A stretch of 27,167 bases of DNA from an uncultured Anaerolineaceae bacterium (GCA_937967805.1 CALBTC010000241.1:1-27167); one strand, 5' to 3'; shown: positions 1 through 9,170, numbered from the stretch's first letter. Numbers and translations are program-made. Notes: generated by a model not told the origin, from the letters alone.

Positions 1-1064
1 CCGTACCGCACCGTTTGTCCCGTCATGGTGGTGACGCCCACGACGTCGACGGCAGGCAGCGTAAACATCGCGCCACCGGGGCTGTCCAGGTTGCCGGTGA
101 CAAAGTTGAGCAGGTTGATGAGCCAGTGGCACAATCCGCCAAACTGCTGGGTGGAAACACCGATACGGCCGTAACAAACGGCCGTTTCTGCCGTGGCAAA
201 ATCACGGGCCAGTTGGCGAATAGCGTCAGCGGGAATACCGGTTGGACCCGCCGCCAGTTCAGGCGTGAAGCCGGCCACGGCCTGCTGCACGGTGTCCAGG
301 CCATCGGCGTGGGCAGCGAGTGCTCCAGGGTTGGCCAGCCCTTCGGCAAAGATGGTGTGCAGCAGGGCCAGCAAAAGCAGCACGTCGCTGCCGGGCTTGA
401 TGAAATGGTGGGTGTTAGCCAGTGCGGCCGTTTGCGTGCGGCGCGGATCGATCACCACCAGCCGGCCGCCCCGCTTTTGCAGCGCCTTCAGCCGGTTGGC
501 AATGTCTGGCGCGGTCATCAGGCTGCCGTTAGAAGCCAGGGGATTGGCCCCCAGCATCAGCATAAAGTCGGTGCGATCCACGTCGGGGATGGGCAGCAGG
601 AGCTGGTGGCCGAACATGAAGTAGGCGGCAAAATGGTGCGGCAGTTGGTCCACCGAGGTGGCGGAGAAGCGGTTTGGCGTGCGCAGCGTGCGCACAAACG
701 GTGGTGAGTAAAGCATTGCGCCCAGGTTGTGCACGTTGGGATTGCCCTGGTAGACGCCGATGGCGTTACGGCCGTATTCCCCCTGAATCCGCTTGATGTT
801 GTCCACCACCTCATCATACGCCTCATCCCAACTGATTTGCTCCCAGCCGTCAGCGGTGCGGCGCACAGGCCAGCGCAGGCGGTCGGGGTCATGGTAAATG
901 TCTGCCAGGGCGGTGGCTTTGGGGCAGATGTGCCCCCGGCTGAACGGATCGGCCTTGTCGCCGCGAATGGCCAGGATTTCTTCGCCCTGCACCTCAATTT
1001 CCAGGCCGCACATCGCTTCGCACAGGTTGCAGGTTCTAAAGTGGGTGTGGGCAGCGTTTGTCAC
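1..1064 (-). CDS. Molybdopterin-dependent oxidoreductase, N-terminal part (runs off window)
   Basis: The frame stays open from a GTG at 1064 to the left edge, giving about 354 codons of a longer protein. The N-terminus carries a [4Fe-4S] motif, C12-x2-C15-x3-C19-x27-C47, as in the Fe-S domain of formate dehydrogenase and nitrate reductase type Mo/W-bis-MGD enzymes. Later stretches such as GANPLASNGS and VVIDPRRT match the cofactor-binding folds of that family. AGGAG sits 7-8 bases before the GTG and supports this start. At the place where the family usually has a Cys or Sec metal ligand I read NRFSATSVDQ, with no Cys or Sec. The substrate cannot be told from this part. The plus-strand ORFs over this stretch are antisense shadows. 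Confidence 0.88.
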   Translation of the reverse strand, partial: MTNAAHTHFRTCNLCEAMCGLEIEVQGEEILAIRGDKADPFSRGHICPKATALADIYHDPDRLRWPVRRTADGWEQISWDEAYDEVVDNIKRIQGEYGRNAIGVYQGNPNVHNLGAMLYSPPFVRTLRTPNRFSATSVDQLPHHFAAYFMFGHQLLLPIPDVDRTDFMLMLGANPLASNGSLMTAPDIANRLKALQKRGGRLVVIDPRRTQTAALANTHHFIKPGSDVLLLLALLHTIFAEGLANPGALAAHADGLDTVQQAVAGFTPELAAGPTGIPADAIRQLARDFATAETAVCYGRIGVSTQQFGGLCHWLINLLNFVTGNLDSPGGAMFTLPAVDVVGVTTMTGQTVRY

Positions 1065-1120
1065 AGGCAGACTCCTTTCTCAATCATCGGTTCTTCACAG
1101 TAAAGGCAATCCCCATGCAC

Positions 1121-1126
1121 ATTATA
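1121..1126 (-). promoter_or_regulatory. Possible -10 element of the molybdopterin oxidoreductase gene
   Basis: A perfect TATAAT lies on the minus strand about 57 bases before the GTG start at 1064. No good -35 hexamer is visible 16-18 bases upstream of it, so the call rests on the -10 alone. Confidence 0.35.
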
Positions 1127-1204
1127 GTCGGCGAAGGGTAAATGAGCGAAAGGGTGTGTTAGAATACGGCCGTAAAGAGAACAACTAATTTGAGGAAGGA
1201 ACGA

Positions 1205-1333
1205 ATGAATAAATCTATCCTATCTTTGACACCTTCACAATTTGGAACGAAACGGCCGTATCGAAGCCGGACAGCAGCTATCCCTCCTCTAAAATATTTT
1301 TACCGCGGTTCAAACGTCAATACTACTCTTTAA
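1205..1333 (+). CDS. Possible 42-residue ORF of unknown function
   Basis: An ATG at 1205 follows a purine-rich GAGGAAGGA about 5 bases upstream, which is a good ribosome-binding site, and opens a 42-codon frame ending in TAA at 1331-1333. The product (begins MNKSILSLTPSQF) is basic, has no signal peptide or transmembrane segment, and resembles no family I know. Its end overlaps the 3' end of the convergent hydrolase gene by 11 bases, and one ACGGCCGT copy lies inside it. It could be a real small protein, the start of a degraded gene, or chance. This 1065-1322 gap otherwise holds only the minus-strand -10 element. Confidence 0.2.
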   Translation: MNKSILSLTPSQFGTKRPYRSRTAAIPPLKYFYRGSNVNTTL

Positions 1334-2126
1334 AGTTATCCGCTAAAAAGTCGAGAGTTTCCTGCCAGGCGTCACCGGCGGGGCCAGGTTCGTCAAAGTT
1401 TTCTTCGTTCAGGAAGGCGTGGCCCACGCCGGGATAGATAGTGATCTGGTTGGGGATGTCCAGGCTGTTGAGGGCGGCTTCAAACTCCAGCACCTCAGCC
1501 GTGGGAATGGAGGCATCTTCTTCGCCAAAGATGCCCAGAACGGGTTGGTTGTCGGTTAACGGCCGTAACAAATCCGGATTGGTCACCACCGTGCCGTAAT
1601 ACAAAATGGTCAGCGCCATGTTCTCCGATTGGCGCATGCCCAACTGCAAAGAGTGGCCGCCACCAAAGCAAAAGCCCATCGAAGCAATTCTGTCATTGTC
1701 CACAGAATCCAGACTCATCAAGTAAGCCAGGGCCGCGTCTACATCGTTAAACACCTGCTCCTCGGGGGTGGACAGCCGCAAATAAAGGGCCCGCGGCACC
1801 TGGTCAGTCACTTCGCCGCGGTAGGCATCGGCGGCCAGAACGACGTAGCCTTCAGCGGCCAGGGCATCGGCCAAAACCGTCATGCCTTCGTTGAAGCCCC
1901 ACCATTCGTGGATGAGCAGCACGCCGGGATAAACGCCCGGTTCTTCCGGCCGGGTCAGGTAACCGCGCAGTTCGGTGCCGTCGCCGTCGGTGTAGGTGAC
2001 ATTGGTCCATTGCGCCGAGGATTCGCCAAACCAGCCTTCGTACAAAATGATGCCGCCCGCCCCCAAGATGATGAGGAGGAGAACGGCCGTAACTCCCCAA
2101 AATATTCGTCTAAGCCACTTTTTCAC
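1323..2126 (-). CDS. Membrane-anchored dienelactone hydrolase family protein
   Basis: This is a 267-residue alpha/beta hydrolase. Residues 8-29 form one hydrophobic segment after KKWLRR and look like an uncleaved signal anchor that holds the enzyme outside the membrane. The catalytic domain follows from about residue 42. The nucleophile elbow is G-F-C153-F-G-G, with Asp204 (GEEDAS) and His236 (GVGHAF), matching the Cys-Asp-His triad of dienelactone hydrolase; HEWWG near 73-77 is also typical. The start is GTG at 2126, preceded by AAGGAG about 9 bases upstream. Dienelactone hydrolases open cyclic ester bonds, but this broad family includes many esterases of unknown substrate, so no pathway is assigned. 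Confidence 0.85.
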   Translation of the reverse strand: MKKWLRRIFWGVTAVLLLIILGAGGIILYEGWFGESSAQWTNVTYTDGDGTELRGYLTRPEEPGVYPGVLLIHEWWGFNEGMTVLADALAAEGYVVLAADAYRGEVTDQVPRALYLRLSTPEEQVFNDVDAALAYLMSLDSVDNDRIASMGFCFGGGHSLQLGMRQSENMALTILYYGTVVTNPDLLRPLTDNQPVLGIFGEEDASIPTAEVLEFEAALNSLDIPNQITIYPGVGHAFLNEENFDEPGPAGDAWQETLDFLADNFKE

Positions 2127-2145
2127 AACGCTTTTCTCCTTCGTA

Positions 2146-2214
2146 TGTCATACCCGCGAACGCGGGTATCCAGTCTTTTGGCGCTTGTGGATTCCCGCCT
2201 GCGCGGGAATGACA
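2146..2214. repeat. Inverted pair of REP-like palindromic units
   Basis: Two related units face each other between the hydrolase and TraB genes. The first holds the palindrome TACCCGCGAACGCGGGTA (2151-2168). The second holds TTCCCGCCTGCGCGGGAA (2192-2209). The outer edges TGTCA (2146-2150) and TGACA (2210-2214) are complementary. Units of the form GTCAT-(T/A)CCCGCG...GGGAATCCA are common intergenic palindromes in many bacterial phyla. The pair could fold in RNA and act as a terminator or transcript stabiliser at the end of the TraB gene, or be a small mobile-type repeat. Confidence 0.75.
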
Positions 2215-2248
2215 AGCTTTGGTTGAAACGTGCCTGTGGCTAAATATC

Positions 2249-3445
2249 TTAAAATAGATTCGAGATGATTTCGGCCGCGCCGAGGTAGGTGCCGAGAATG
2301 CTGCCCAGACTGGTTAAGATAAACACCAGCAGCACCCGCAGCAGCTTGTTTTGCCACCATTTGCGCCAGTGACTGATGTCATCCCCCACCGTTTTGAACT
2401 CGCGCACCACCGGCGGCGCAAAGTACGCCTGGACAAAAGCGGCCACGTAACCCGCGCCAATCACCGGCGTCAGGCTGGTGAGGGGCGCGCCGAAAAATGA
2501 AACCGCGATGGTCAGCGGATGGGCCCAGGCAATCACCGCGCCAATCGCGCTGGGGATGCCGTTGGCCAACACCCAGTACAGCAAATTGTTCCCGGCCGCC
2601 GATGCTCCCTGCGTCAAGCCAATGTACACAATCATGCCGATGATCAGCGCCGGGATGCCCCAACCAATTATTTTGCCCACCGGTGAGGGCGGCGGCACCT
2701 GCTCGATGGCGCTCAAATCATCCATGCGGTTTTCCAGCAGCGCTTGCTTGATGCCGCTCAAATGGCCTGCACCGACGACTGCCACCACTTTCTGTCCCTC
2801 GGCGTCACGGGTTCTTTGGGCGATGTAGGTATCGCGCTCGTCGATGAGGACGCCTTTGAGGACAGGCATAAACTCGCCCAGTTCGTTCATCAGCTCAGTT
2901 AGCACATCCGACTGGCGAATTTCACTCAGCATCTCTTCGGAAATCTCTTCCCCTTCCACGGCACCCACAAAACCGGAACCGAGCAGCTTCATCTTTTCCC
3001 AGAAGCTCATGCTGTTCCAGGCCCGCCGCAGGGTAATGCGCACATCTCGATCCACCAACTTCAGTGGAATATTCATCTCTTGAGCCACTTTGGTTGCTTC
3101 CAACAGTTCGGTACCGGGCGACACGCCCAACTTCTGGCCCAATCGCTTTTGGTAAGAAGACAGCAATAGGTTCACCAGCAAGGTCATCAGCTGTTTCTGG
3201 CGAATGATTTGCTTGAGATCGAGATTCTCCCATTTGGTTTTTTCCGACAGAGTTTTGTAGCGCTGTTCATCCAGCTCCACGCACACCACATCGGGATGCT
3301 CCTGCTCAATGACGGCACGCACCAAATCGGTGGATTCCTGGGAAATGTGGGCCGTGCCGATGAGGATAAACTCACGGCCGTTTACCGGCACAATCTCCAC
3401 ATCGGTTGGATAATTTCGTTCAGCGATGTTGTTCTCTTGCTCCAT
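2249..3445 (-). CDS. TraB/PrgY-family protein with C-terminal membrane domain
   Basis: From ATG 3445 the product has 398 residues. The first about 245 form a TraB domain with both conserved GxxH motifs, GTAH (30-33) and GAGH (225-228), plus CVELDEQRY between them. TraB/Tiki relatives include pheromone-shutdown proteins and metal-dependent proteases, so a membrane-linked peptidase role is possible but unproven. Several hydrophobic segments follow (about 259-278, 286-330 and 368-390). The start lies 7 bases after the stop of the ABC exporter gene, which suggests an operon. An in-frame TTG at 3463 would overlap that stop; I prefer the ATG, which has GGAG about 12 bases upstream. Confidence 0.85.
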   Translation of the reverse strand: MEQENNIAERNYPTDVEIVPVNGREFILIGTAHISQESTDLVRAVIEQEHPDVVCVELDEQRYKTLSEKTKWENLDLKQIIRQKQLMTLLVNLLLSSYQKRLGQKLGVSPGTELLEATKVAQEMNIPLKLVDRDVRITLRRAWNSMSFWEKMKLLGSGFVGAVEGEEISEEMLSEIRQSDVLTELMNELGEFMPVLKGVLIDERDTYIAQRTRDAEGQKVVAVVGAGHLSGIKQALLENRMDDLSAIEQVPPPSPVGKIIGWGIPALIIGMIVYIGLTQGASAAGNNLLYWVLANGIPSAIGAVIAWAHPLTIAVSFFGAPLTSLTPVIGAGYVAAFVQAYFAPPVVREFKTVGDDISHWRKWWQNKLLRVLLVFILTSLGSILGTYLGAAEIISNLF

Positions 3446-3452
3446 TAACCGT

Positions 3453-5297
3453 TCAATCTCCAAGCTCCAGTCTCAAATCTCCACTACCGCTATTTGAAAA
3501 CTGCATCTGATACAGTCGATAATACAGTCCATCCGGGTTTTGCAGCAGTTGGCTGTGCGTTCCCTGTTCTACCACGCGCCCCTGGTCCAGAACCAGTACC
3601 CAGTCGGCGTTAATGACGGTGCTCAGGCGATGGGCGATGACAAAGGAGGTACGGCCGTTCATCAACCGCTCCAACGCCTCCTGCACCAAACTCTCACTTT
3701 CGCTGTCCAGCGAGGAAGTCGCTTCGTCCAAAATGAGGATGCGCGGATCTTTCAGGATGGCGCGGGCGATGGCCACCCGCTGCCGCTGGCCGCCGCTCAG
3801 CTTCACGCCGCGCTCGCCCACCATTGTCTGGTAGCCCTCGGGCAAATCGTTGGTAATAAACTCATGGGCATTGGCCGCTCGGGCAGCGGCTTCAATCTCC
3901 GCCTGCGTCGCCGCCAAATTACCGTAGCGAATATTTTCCAGCACCGTGTCGGAAAACAAAATCGTTTCCTGGGGCACAATGCCAATTTGCCGGCGCAGAC
4001 TCTGCACCGTCACGTCGCGCACGTCGCAGCCGTCGATGAGAATACGGCCGTTGCCCACGTCATAAAATCGGGGAATCAGGTTCACCAGCGTGCTTTTGCC
4101 CGCGCCGCTGGGACCCACCAGCGCCACCACCTGGCCCGGTTCAGCCACAAACGACACTTGCTTCAGGATGGGAACGGCCGTCACATAATCAAAATCGACT
4201 CCATCAAACTCTACGCGCCCCGCCACCGGCGGCAGCACCGTGGCATCGGGCCGGTCGGCAATGTCTGGCGCGGTGTCCAGCAGCTCAAACAGCCGCTCCG
4301 TGGCCCCCAGCGCCGACTGGAACTGGGCATACAGCCCGGCCAGCGAGGCCACCGGCGCGGCCACCATCATCGTGTACACCAAATAAGCCACCAGCCCGCC
4401 GGCCGACAGCCGTCCTTCAATTACCTCGATGCTGCCAAACCAGAGCGTCAGCGTAATCGAAGCAAAAGCCATAAAGCCGATGATCGGCCCCAGCACAGCA
4501 CCGATCTTGGCCCGCCACATGGCTGCTTCATACGTGTCGTTGACCCGCGCCGAAAAACGGCCGATTTCATGCGCCTCCCGCACAAATGACTTGACAATGC
4601 GAATGCCGCTGACTGTCTCTTCCACCACGTTGGCCGCCTCGGCCAGGGCATCCTGCACCGCCTTGGCCGCCTTGCGAATTTGCCGCCCCAGCGCCACCAT
4701 CGTCAGCGAGATGATGGGAATGCCGGTGAGGATGATGAGCGTCAGCCGCCAGTTGAGCCAGAAGAGCAAAACGGCCGCGCCAATCAGCGTAATCGCCTGC
4801 CGCAGCAGCGCCACTAGATTGTCGGTAACGGCTGTTTGCAGCAGCGATACATCGTTAGTCAGACGGGATACCATCTCGCCGGTGCGATGATCGGCGAAAT
4901 ATTTCAGGGAAAGCGACTGCAAATGCGTGTAAATTTGCACGCGAATGGTGGCAATCACTTTTTCGCCGACAAAGGCCAGCGTCAAGCGATGACCAAAGCT
5001 AAACAGTGCCTGCAAAATAAACACCACAAACAGGCCAATCGCCAACTGGTTCAGCCGGGTCAAATTTTTGTCGATGAGAACCACATCCACCAGATTTTGT
5101 ACCACCAGCGGCAGCACCAGCCCCAGCAGCGTGCTAAACAGCAGCAGCGTGATGGAGAAGATCATTTGTTTGCGATACGGCCGTACGTACTCCAACAGCC
5201 GTCCAAACGTATGCAAACTTTCCCGGCTCAGGCGCGTAGCCTTTGTGTCCGGGTCCGATTCGTATTGCCGCCCCATGCGGCGAAATCGTGCAGCCAT
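3453..5297 (-). CDS. ABC exporter, fused permease and ATPase (MsbA/multidrug type)
   Basis: This 614-residue half-transporter has a six-helix type I exporter domain (about 40-330) followed by a nucleotide-binding domain. In the latter I see Walker A GPSGAGKST (395-403), Q-loop Gln443, signature LSGGQ (500-504), Walker B with LILDEATSSLD (521-531) and switch His556. The length and order are typical of homodimeric exporters for lipids, drugs or peptides; the substrate cannot be told. The gene is followed at once by the TraB gene, so the two are probably cotranscribed. Three ACGGCCGT octamers lie in the ATPase half and one near the 5' end. No convincing promoter is visible in the short gap to the ftsH terminator. 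Confidence 0.93.
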   Translation of the reverse strand: MAARFRRMGRQYESDPDTKATRLSRESLHTFGRLLEYVRPYRKQMIFSITLLLFSTLLGLVLPLVVQNLVDVVLIDKNLTRLNQLAIGLFVVFILQALFSFGHRLTLAFVGEKVIATIRVQIYTHLQSLSLKYFADHRTGEMVSRLTNDVSLLQTAVTDNLVALLRQAITLIGAAVLLFWLNWRLTLIILTGIPIISLTMVALGRQIRKAAKAVQDALAEAANVVEETVSGIRIVKSFVREAHEIGRFSARVNDTYEAAMWRAKIGAVLGPIIGFMAFASITLTLWFGSIEVIEGRLSAGGLVAYLVYTMMVAAPVASLAGLYAQFQSALGATERLFELLDTAPDIADRPDATVLPPVAGRVEFDGVDFDYVTAVPILKQVSFVAEPGQVVALVGPSGAGKSTLVNLIPRFYDVGNGRILIDGCDVRDVTVQSLRRQIGIVPQETILFSDTVLENIRYGNLAATQAEIEAAARAANAHEFITNDLPEGYQTMVGERGVKLSGGQRQRVAIARAILKDPRILILDEATSSLDSESESLVQEALERLMNGRTSFVIAHRLSTVINADWVLVLDQGRVVEQGTHSQLLQNPDGLYYRLYQMQFSNSGSGDLRLELGD

Positions 5298-5333
5298 AAA
5301 CTAATTATCCCGCAAAATCAATATAAGCCCGAG

Positions 5334-5369
5334 AAAGAAAAAAGCCCCCTCACCAAAAAGTGAGGAGGC
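5334..5369 (-). terminator. Rho-independent terminator of ftsH
   Basis: Read on the minus strand just after the ftsH stop, GCCTCCTCAC (5369-5360) pairs with GTGAGGGGGC (5353-5344) with one mismatch around a short loop. A run of six T residues then T-rich sequence follows. This is a classical intrinsic terminator and separates ftsH from the ABC exporter gene. Confidence 0.85.
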
Positions 5370-5400
5370 CATCATTAACGAGTAGCCAAATAGACTCAAA

Positions 5401-7347
5401 TCAATCAGAAGACGGCATCACCTCTTCAACCAGGGCCTCTTTCAACTCTTCCGTTTCTGGCTGGCCATTTTCTGTTTCAACCGGCAGCGTTTCGTTCATC
5501 AACTTCTCAAACGTTTCGCGGTCCATAGTCTCCACTTCCATCAAGGCGTTCGCCAAAGCCACCATCTTATTTCGATTATCTTCGATAAGCTGCTTGGCTC
5601 GCTTGTAATTGCGATCCAGAATGATGCGCACCTCTTCATCAATTGCTCTGGCTGCTTCTTCACTATAATCGCGAGCGGCGCCAAAGCCGTAGTCACGACC
5701 TACAAACGGGTTGCTGTTCTGGTCGCCATAGGTAGGCAAGCCTAAAGAAGCAGACATGCCATAATTCATCACCATCGCCTTGGCCCAACGGGTAGACTGC
5801 TGTAAATCTGAAGCCGCCCCCGTGGTAATCTGGCCAAAGAACACCTCTTCGGCTGCACGGCCGCCCATCGCCATGGCAATCTGATCCTCAAATTTTTCTT
5901 GGGTATACACCATGCGCTCTTCACGCAGCGGCAGCACATAACCGCCTGCCCGGCCTCTAGGCACAATGGTGATTTTTTGCACGGGATCGGTATGGGGCAG
6001 GTGGAAGCTCACCACTGCGTGCCCAGCCTCATGATAGGCTACCGTCTCTTTATCTTCCTGAGACATAACGTGGCTCTTCTTTTCTGGACCTAGCGCAATG
6101 CGGTCAAAAGCGTCCTGGAACTCCAGGTTGCCAATGGTGCGCTGATCGCGCCGGGCGGCAAAGATAGCAGCTTCATTGAGCAAATTCTCCAAGTCGGCAC
6201 CGGAAAAACCGGCCGTCAGCTTAGCAAACTCTTTCAATTCTACTTCTTTGCTAATGGGCTTGCCGCGTGCATGGACTTCTAAAATCTTTTCGCGCCCGCG
6301 CACGTCGGGCAGATCTACGTATACCTTGCGGTCAAAGCGACCAGGACGGAGCAGCGCCGGGTCTAAAATGTCGGCCCGGTTGGTCGCCGCCATCACAATG
6401 ACGTTGGTATCGTTGTCGAAACCATCCATCTCCACCAGAATTTGGTTGAGGGTTTGCTCACGCTCATCATGGCCACCGCCTAAACCAGCGCCACGCTGCC
6501 GACCCACGGCGTCAATTTCATCGACAAACACAATGGAAGGGGCCGACTGCTTGGCTTTCTCAAAGAGATCGCGCACCCGGCTGGCACCGACACCGACAAA
6601 CATCTCTACAAATTCCGAACCGGAGATGTGGAAGAAGGGCACACCGGCCTCGCCGGCAACGGCGCGGGCCAGCAACGTTTTACCCGTCCCAGGCGGGCCA
6701 ACCATCAACACACCTTTAGGAATACGCGCGCCAACCTGGACAAATTTCTCCGGTTCGCGCAGGAACTGCACCACTTCGGCCAGCTCCAATTTGGCCTCAT
6801 CAACACCGGCAACATCATCAAAGGTCACGGTCGGCCGGTCAGCGTCACTTAAGTTTTTAGCCCGGCTACGGCCGAATCCAAAAATGCTGTTGCCACCTCC
6901 ACCTTGCATCTGCCGGAAGCCCCGGCTGAAAATCCAGATCAGCAGCAAAACAGGGCCAATCGTTATCAGGATGCTAAAGAGATTGTTGCGGAACGAATTG
7001 TTGCGCACCTGGACTTCCACACCGAGCTCAGCCAATCGTTCATTGGTTAGGTTATTGTAATTTAACACGTCTTCCAGTGAGCTTTGCGCATCTTTGGTTG
7101 TGACACCCACTGATACGGCTTCACCGGAGGCGTCGACGCGATACGCTTCCAGCGTGTCGCCACTTAGCTCGATCACGTCCACTTCGCCATTTTCAACCAG
7201 CGAAAAGAATTGCTGCTGGCTGATTTCTTCCGGTCCGCTTAAACGGCCGCTAAACAGCAGCTGCAAGCCGACAATGACGGCAAATATTGTAATAATCCAC
7301 ACCCAGGTTGGTACCGATGGGCGATTGTCGTTTGGTTGCTCATCCAT
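5401..7347 (-). CDS. ftsH: ATP-dependent zinc metalloprotease FtsH
   Basis: This 648-residue protein has the full FtsH plan: an N-terminal membrane helix (about 15-32), a short extracytoplasmic domain, a second helix (about 123-140), an AAA+ module and an M41 peptidase. Key motifs are Walker A GPPGTGKT (217-224), Walker B IVFVDEID (272-279), a second region of homology around 318-338, zinc motif HEAGH (439-443) and the probable third ligand Asp514 in ASDLQQ. It degrades misfolded membrane proteins and selected regulators as a hexamer. A close sigma-A type promoter at 7461-7489 and a terminator at 5334-5369 make it a single-gene unit. It holds no ACGGCCGT copies. Confidence 0.98.
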   Translation of the reverse strand: MDEQPNDNRPSVPTWVWIITIFAVIVGLQLLFSGRLSGPEEISQQQFFSLVENGEVDVIELSGDTLEAYRVDASGEAVSVGVTTKDAQSSLEDVLNYNNLTNERLAELGVEVQVRNNSFRNNLFSILITIGPVLLLIWIFSRGFRQMQGGGGNSIFGFGRSRAKNLSDADRPTVTFDDVAGVDEAKLELAEVVQFLREPEKFVQVGARIPKGVLMVGPPGTGKTLLARAVAGEAGVPFFHISGSEFVEMFVGVGASRVRDLFEKAKQSAPSIVFVDEIDAVGRQRGAGLGGGHDEREQTLNQILVEMDGFDNDTNVIVMAATNRADILDPALLRPGRFDRKVYVDLPDVRGREKILEVHARGKPISKEVELKEFAKLTAGFSGADLENLLNEAAIFAARRDQRTIGNLEFQDAFDRIALGPEKKSHVMSQEDKETVAYHEAGHAVVSFHLPHTDPVQKITIVPRGRAGGYVLPLREERMVYTQEKFEDQIAMAMGGRAAEEVFFGQITTGAASDLQQSTRWAKAMVMNYGMSASLGLPTYGDQNSNPFVGRDYGFGAARDYSEEAARAIDEEVRIILDRNYKRAKQLIEDNRNKMVALANALMEVETMDRETFEKLMNETLPVETENGQPETEELKEALVEEVMPSSD

Positions 7348-7371
7348 AGCTTTTACTCACTATTTTTCTAT

Positions 7372-7421
7372 GTAAACTGCGAATGGCCTTTGGTCTTTCT
7401 AAAAACTTTTTTGCAGTTTAC
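7372..7421. repeat. 9-bp inverted repeat in the ftsH leader
   Basis: GTAAACTGC (7372-7380) and its exact complement GCAGTTTAC (7413-7421) are separated by 32 bases, inside the presumed ftsH 5' leader and starting about 25 bases before the ATG. It could form an RNA hairpin or be an operator. Function is not known. Confidence 0.5.
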
Positions 7422-7460
7422 TTAATCACCTATGATCCTACTAACTAAGATATTGAAAAC

Positions 7461-7489
7461 ATTGTACGCTTAAACCAGAGAGGATTCAA
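7461..7489 (-). promoter_or_regulatory. Sigma-A type promoter of ftsH
   Basis: On the minus strand TTGAAT (7489-7484), a 17-base spacer and TACAAT (7466-7461) give close -35 and -10 matches at ideal spacing. The start of transcription would be near 7454, leaving a leader of about 107 bases that contains the inverted repeat at 7372-7421. Confidence 0.65.
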
Positions 7490-7519
7490 GCGCATGACAT
7501 CGTTATATTCCTTTTTATT

Positions 7520-8167
7520 TTACCATTCCGGCACATCCGGCGGGTAAGCGGGCCGGGTGCGTACCGGAATCGGCACAGGTGCCGGTGCCGGTTCTAGCTC
7601 GGGCACAAAGGCATCCATCATACTTACCATGATGCCCCGCAGATTTTGCCGGGCGTATTGCAGCCGCTTTTTCACGGTGGTCAATGGCAGCTCAAGCAGC
7701 CGGGCAATCTCTTTTTGCGAATAGCCGTTGAGGTAAAACAATTTGGTCACCACCTGCTCTTTTTCTGGCAACGCCTGAACGGCCGTCATCACCCTTTCTT
7801 TCAACTCGTCGTTTTCTACCAGGGCCACCGGACCAGGTTCCGCAGTCATGATGTCGTGGCTCAGATTAACCGCGTTGGCCAGCGGGCGCGTGTCGCGCAG
7901 CAGCCGGTACGTCTGGCTGAGCACAATTTGCTTGAACCAGCCGGCAAACGCTTTGGGCTCCTTAAGCTGGTGCAGCTTTTGGTAAGCGACCACAAACGCT
8001 TCCTGCACGGCATCCTGAGCCAAATCGGCATCGTGCAGCCGGCTGAAAGCCCATTGAAAAGCGGTTTCGTAAAACTCGCCAACCAGTTGAGCAAACGCCT
8101 GCTGCCGATCTTCTATTGAATGTCTGCCATTCCTGGCATCGTTGACTAACTGCTCTACTTCATGCAT
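7520..8167 (-). CDS. ECF-like RNA polymerase sigma factor
   Basis: From ATG 8167 the product has 215 residues. Residues about 25-90 form sigma region 2, with DLAQDAVQEAFVVAY and AFAGWFKQI. Residues about 130-180 form region 4, with LPEKEQVV and the helix-turn-helix GYSQKEIARLLELPL. A proline-rich tail of about 35 residues (ending PPDVPEW) follows. No transmembrane anti-sigma gene lies next to it. The in-frame ATG at 8179 supplies the GGAG that is well placed for the ATG at 8167, so I take the inner start. The factor would redirect transcription to a small regulon; its signal is unknown. The divergent cell-wall genes start 223 bases away and could be targets. Confidence 0.9.
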   Translation of the reverse strand: MHEVEQLVNDARNGRHSIEDRQQAFAQLVGEFYETAFQWAFSRLHDADLAQDAVQEAFVVAYQKLHQLKEPKAFAGWFKQIVLSQTYRLLRDTRPLANAVNLSHDIMTAEPGPVALVENDELKERVMTAVQALPEKEQVVTKLFYLNGYSQKEIARLLELPLTTVKKRLQYARQNLRGIMVSMMDAFVPELEPAPAPVPIPVRTRPAYPPDVPEW

Positions 8168-8390
8168 GATGCACTCCATTACTTACAAGAGCTATATTGT
8201 AACAAAAAGGTGACAAATTCATCTTATTTTTAGCAATAGTGCCAAAAATTCGCGACCTTCTCTCATTTATGACTTACGGTTCCACCCAAAATCTCTCATT
8301 TTCCACATTGGCAGTTTCGTGTAAAATATAGACATAAGATCAGGGTAAGCAACAGGCTGGCAGTAAGTCGTTCACTTAAAGCGAAACTAT

Positions 8391-9170
8391 ATGCAATCAG
8401 ATTATCCAAACGGCGGCTGGGAAAATGAATCTTTCGATTGGCTGCGCCTGCTGGGGCGTAACTTGCCCATTGTAATCTTTTTGTTGCTGGCGTTTGTGGG
8501 AATGGCTGTCACTTACTGGTTTTTTAGCCCGCCGGAAGCAACGGCCGAGATGATTGCCAACAGCAGCAGTAGTTCCCTTTCTGCCCCTTTTTACAAACCG
8601 ATCCCTGCTAAGCCAGTTTTGCAGCGCCTGGCCCAAAGTCCCGGACCCATTCGCATTGGCATCATTGCCGGGCACAAGGGCAGCGACAGCGGTGCCGTTT
8701 GTGATGATGGTCTCACCGAAGCTGAAGTAAACCTGAATATTGCAGAAAAGGTAGCGGGGGCGCTGCTGGCCCAGGGCATTCATGCCGATATTTTAGATGA
8801 ATTTGATCCTCGCTTGGGTAACTATGGCGGTACGGCCGTCATCTCCATTCACGCCGACTCCTGCGTCTATGTCAACAATCTGGCCACCGGCTACAAGGTC
8901 GCCCCCTCCAGCCGAACCGAATCAGCGCAGCTGCAAAGCTGTATGGAAGCTGCCTACGCCCAGGCAACCCAACTGCCCTACCACGCCAACACCATCACCC
9001 CCCACATGACCGACTACCACGCTTTCCGCACCCTGCCGGATGGCGTGCCCGCCATTATTATCGAAACAGGCTTTATGAACCTGGATCGTACCTTGCTCAC
9101 CAACAATGCCGATGTTCCCGCCGCCGGGATTCTGAACGGCATCCAATGCTTCCTGGACGGTACGCAATGA
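8391..9170 (+). CDS. N-acetylmuramoyl-L-alanine amidase (Amidase_3), membrane-anchored
   Basis: This 259-residue protein has one N-terminal membrane helix (about 25-45), a short Ser-rich linker and an Amidase_3 domain (about 87-257). The zinc and catalytic residues of that fold are visible: His95 (AGHKG), Glu110 (GLTEAEVN), His154 (ISIHADS) and Glu225 (IIETGFMN). It would cut the bond between MurNAc and the stem peptide outside the cell membrane. The stop overlaps the next start as ATGA, coupling it to the L,D-transpeptidase gene. The 8180-8390 gap upstream is A+T-rich and must hold promoters for this gene and the divergent sigma gene, but I could not fix one with good -35 and -10 boxes. Confidence 0.93.
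   Translation: MQSDYPNGGWENESFDWLRLLGRNLPIVIFLLLAFVGMAVTYWFFSPPEATAEMIANSSSSSLSAPFYKPIPAKPVLQRLAQSPGPIRIGIIAGHKGSDSGAVCDDGLTEAEVNLNIAEKVAGALLAQGIHADILDEFDPRLGNYGGTAVISIHADSCVYVNNLATGYKVAPSSRTESAQLQSCMEAAYAQATQLPYHANTITPHMTDYHAFRTLPDGVPAIIIETGFMNLDRTLLTNNADVPAAGILNGIQCFLDGTQ

Noticed and set aside
15..707. Plus-strand 230-codon open frame at the left edge
   Set aside because: It is antisense to the molybdopterin oxidoreductase, whose minus-strand frame has the Fe-S motif, a ribosome-binding site and family motifs.
3540..4589. Plus-strand 349-codon open frame
   Set aside because: It lies antisense to the ABC exporter ATPase domain and has the His/Gln/Arg-rich look of a shadow frame.
6176..7060. 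Plus-strand 294-codon open frame
   Set aside because: It is antisense to the AAA+ core of FtsH and reads as Ser/Arg/Pro-rich sequence without domains.
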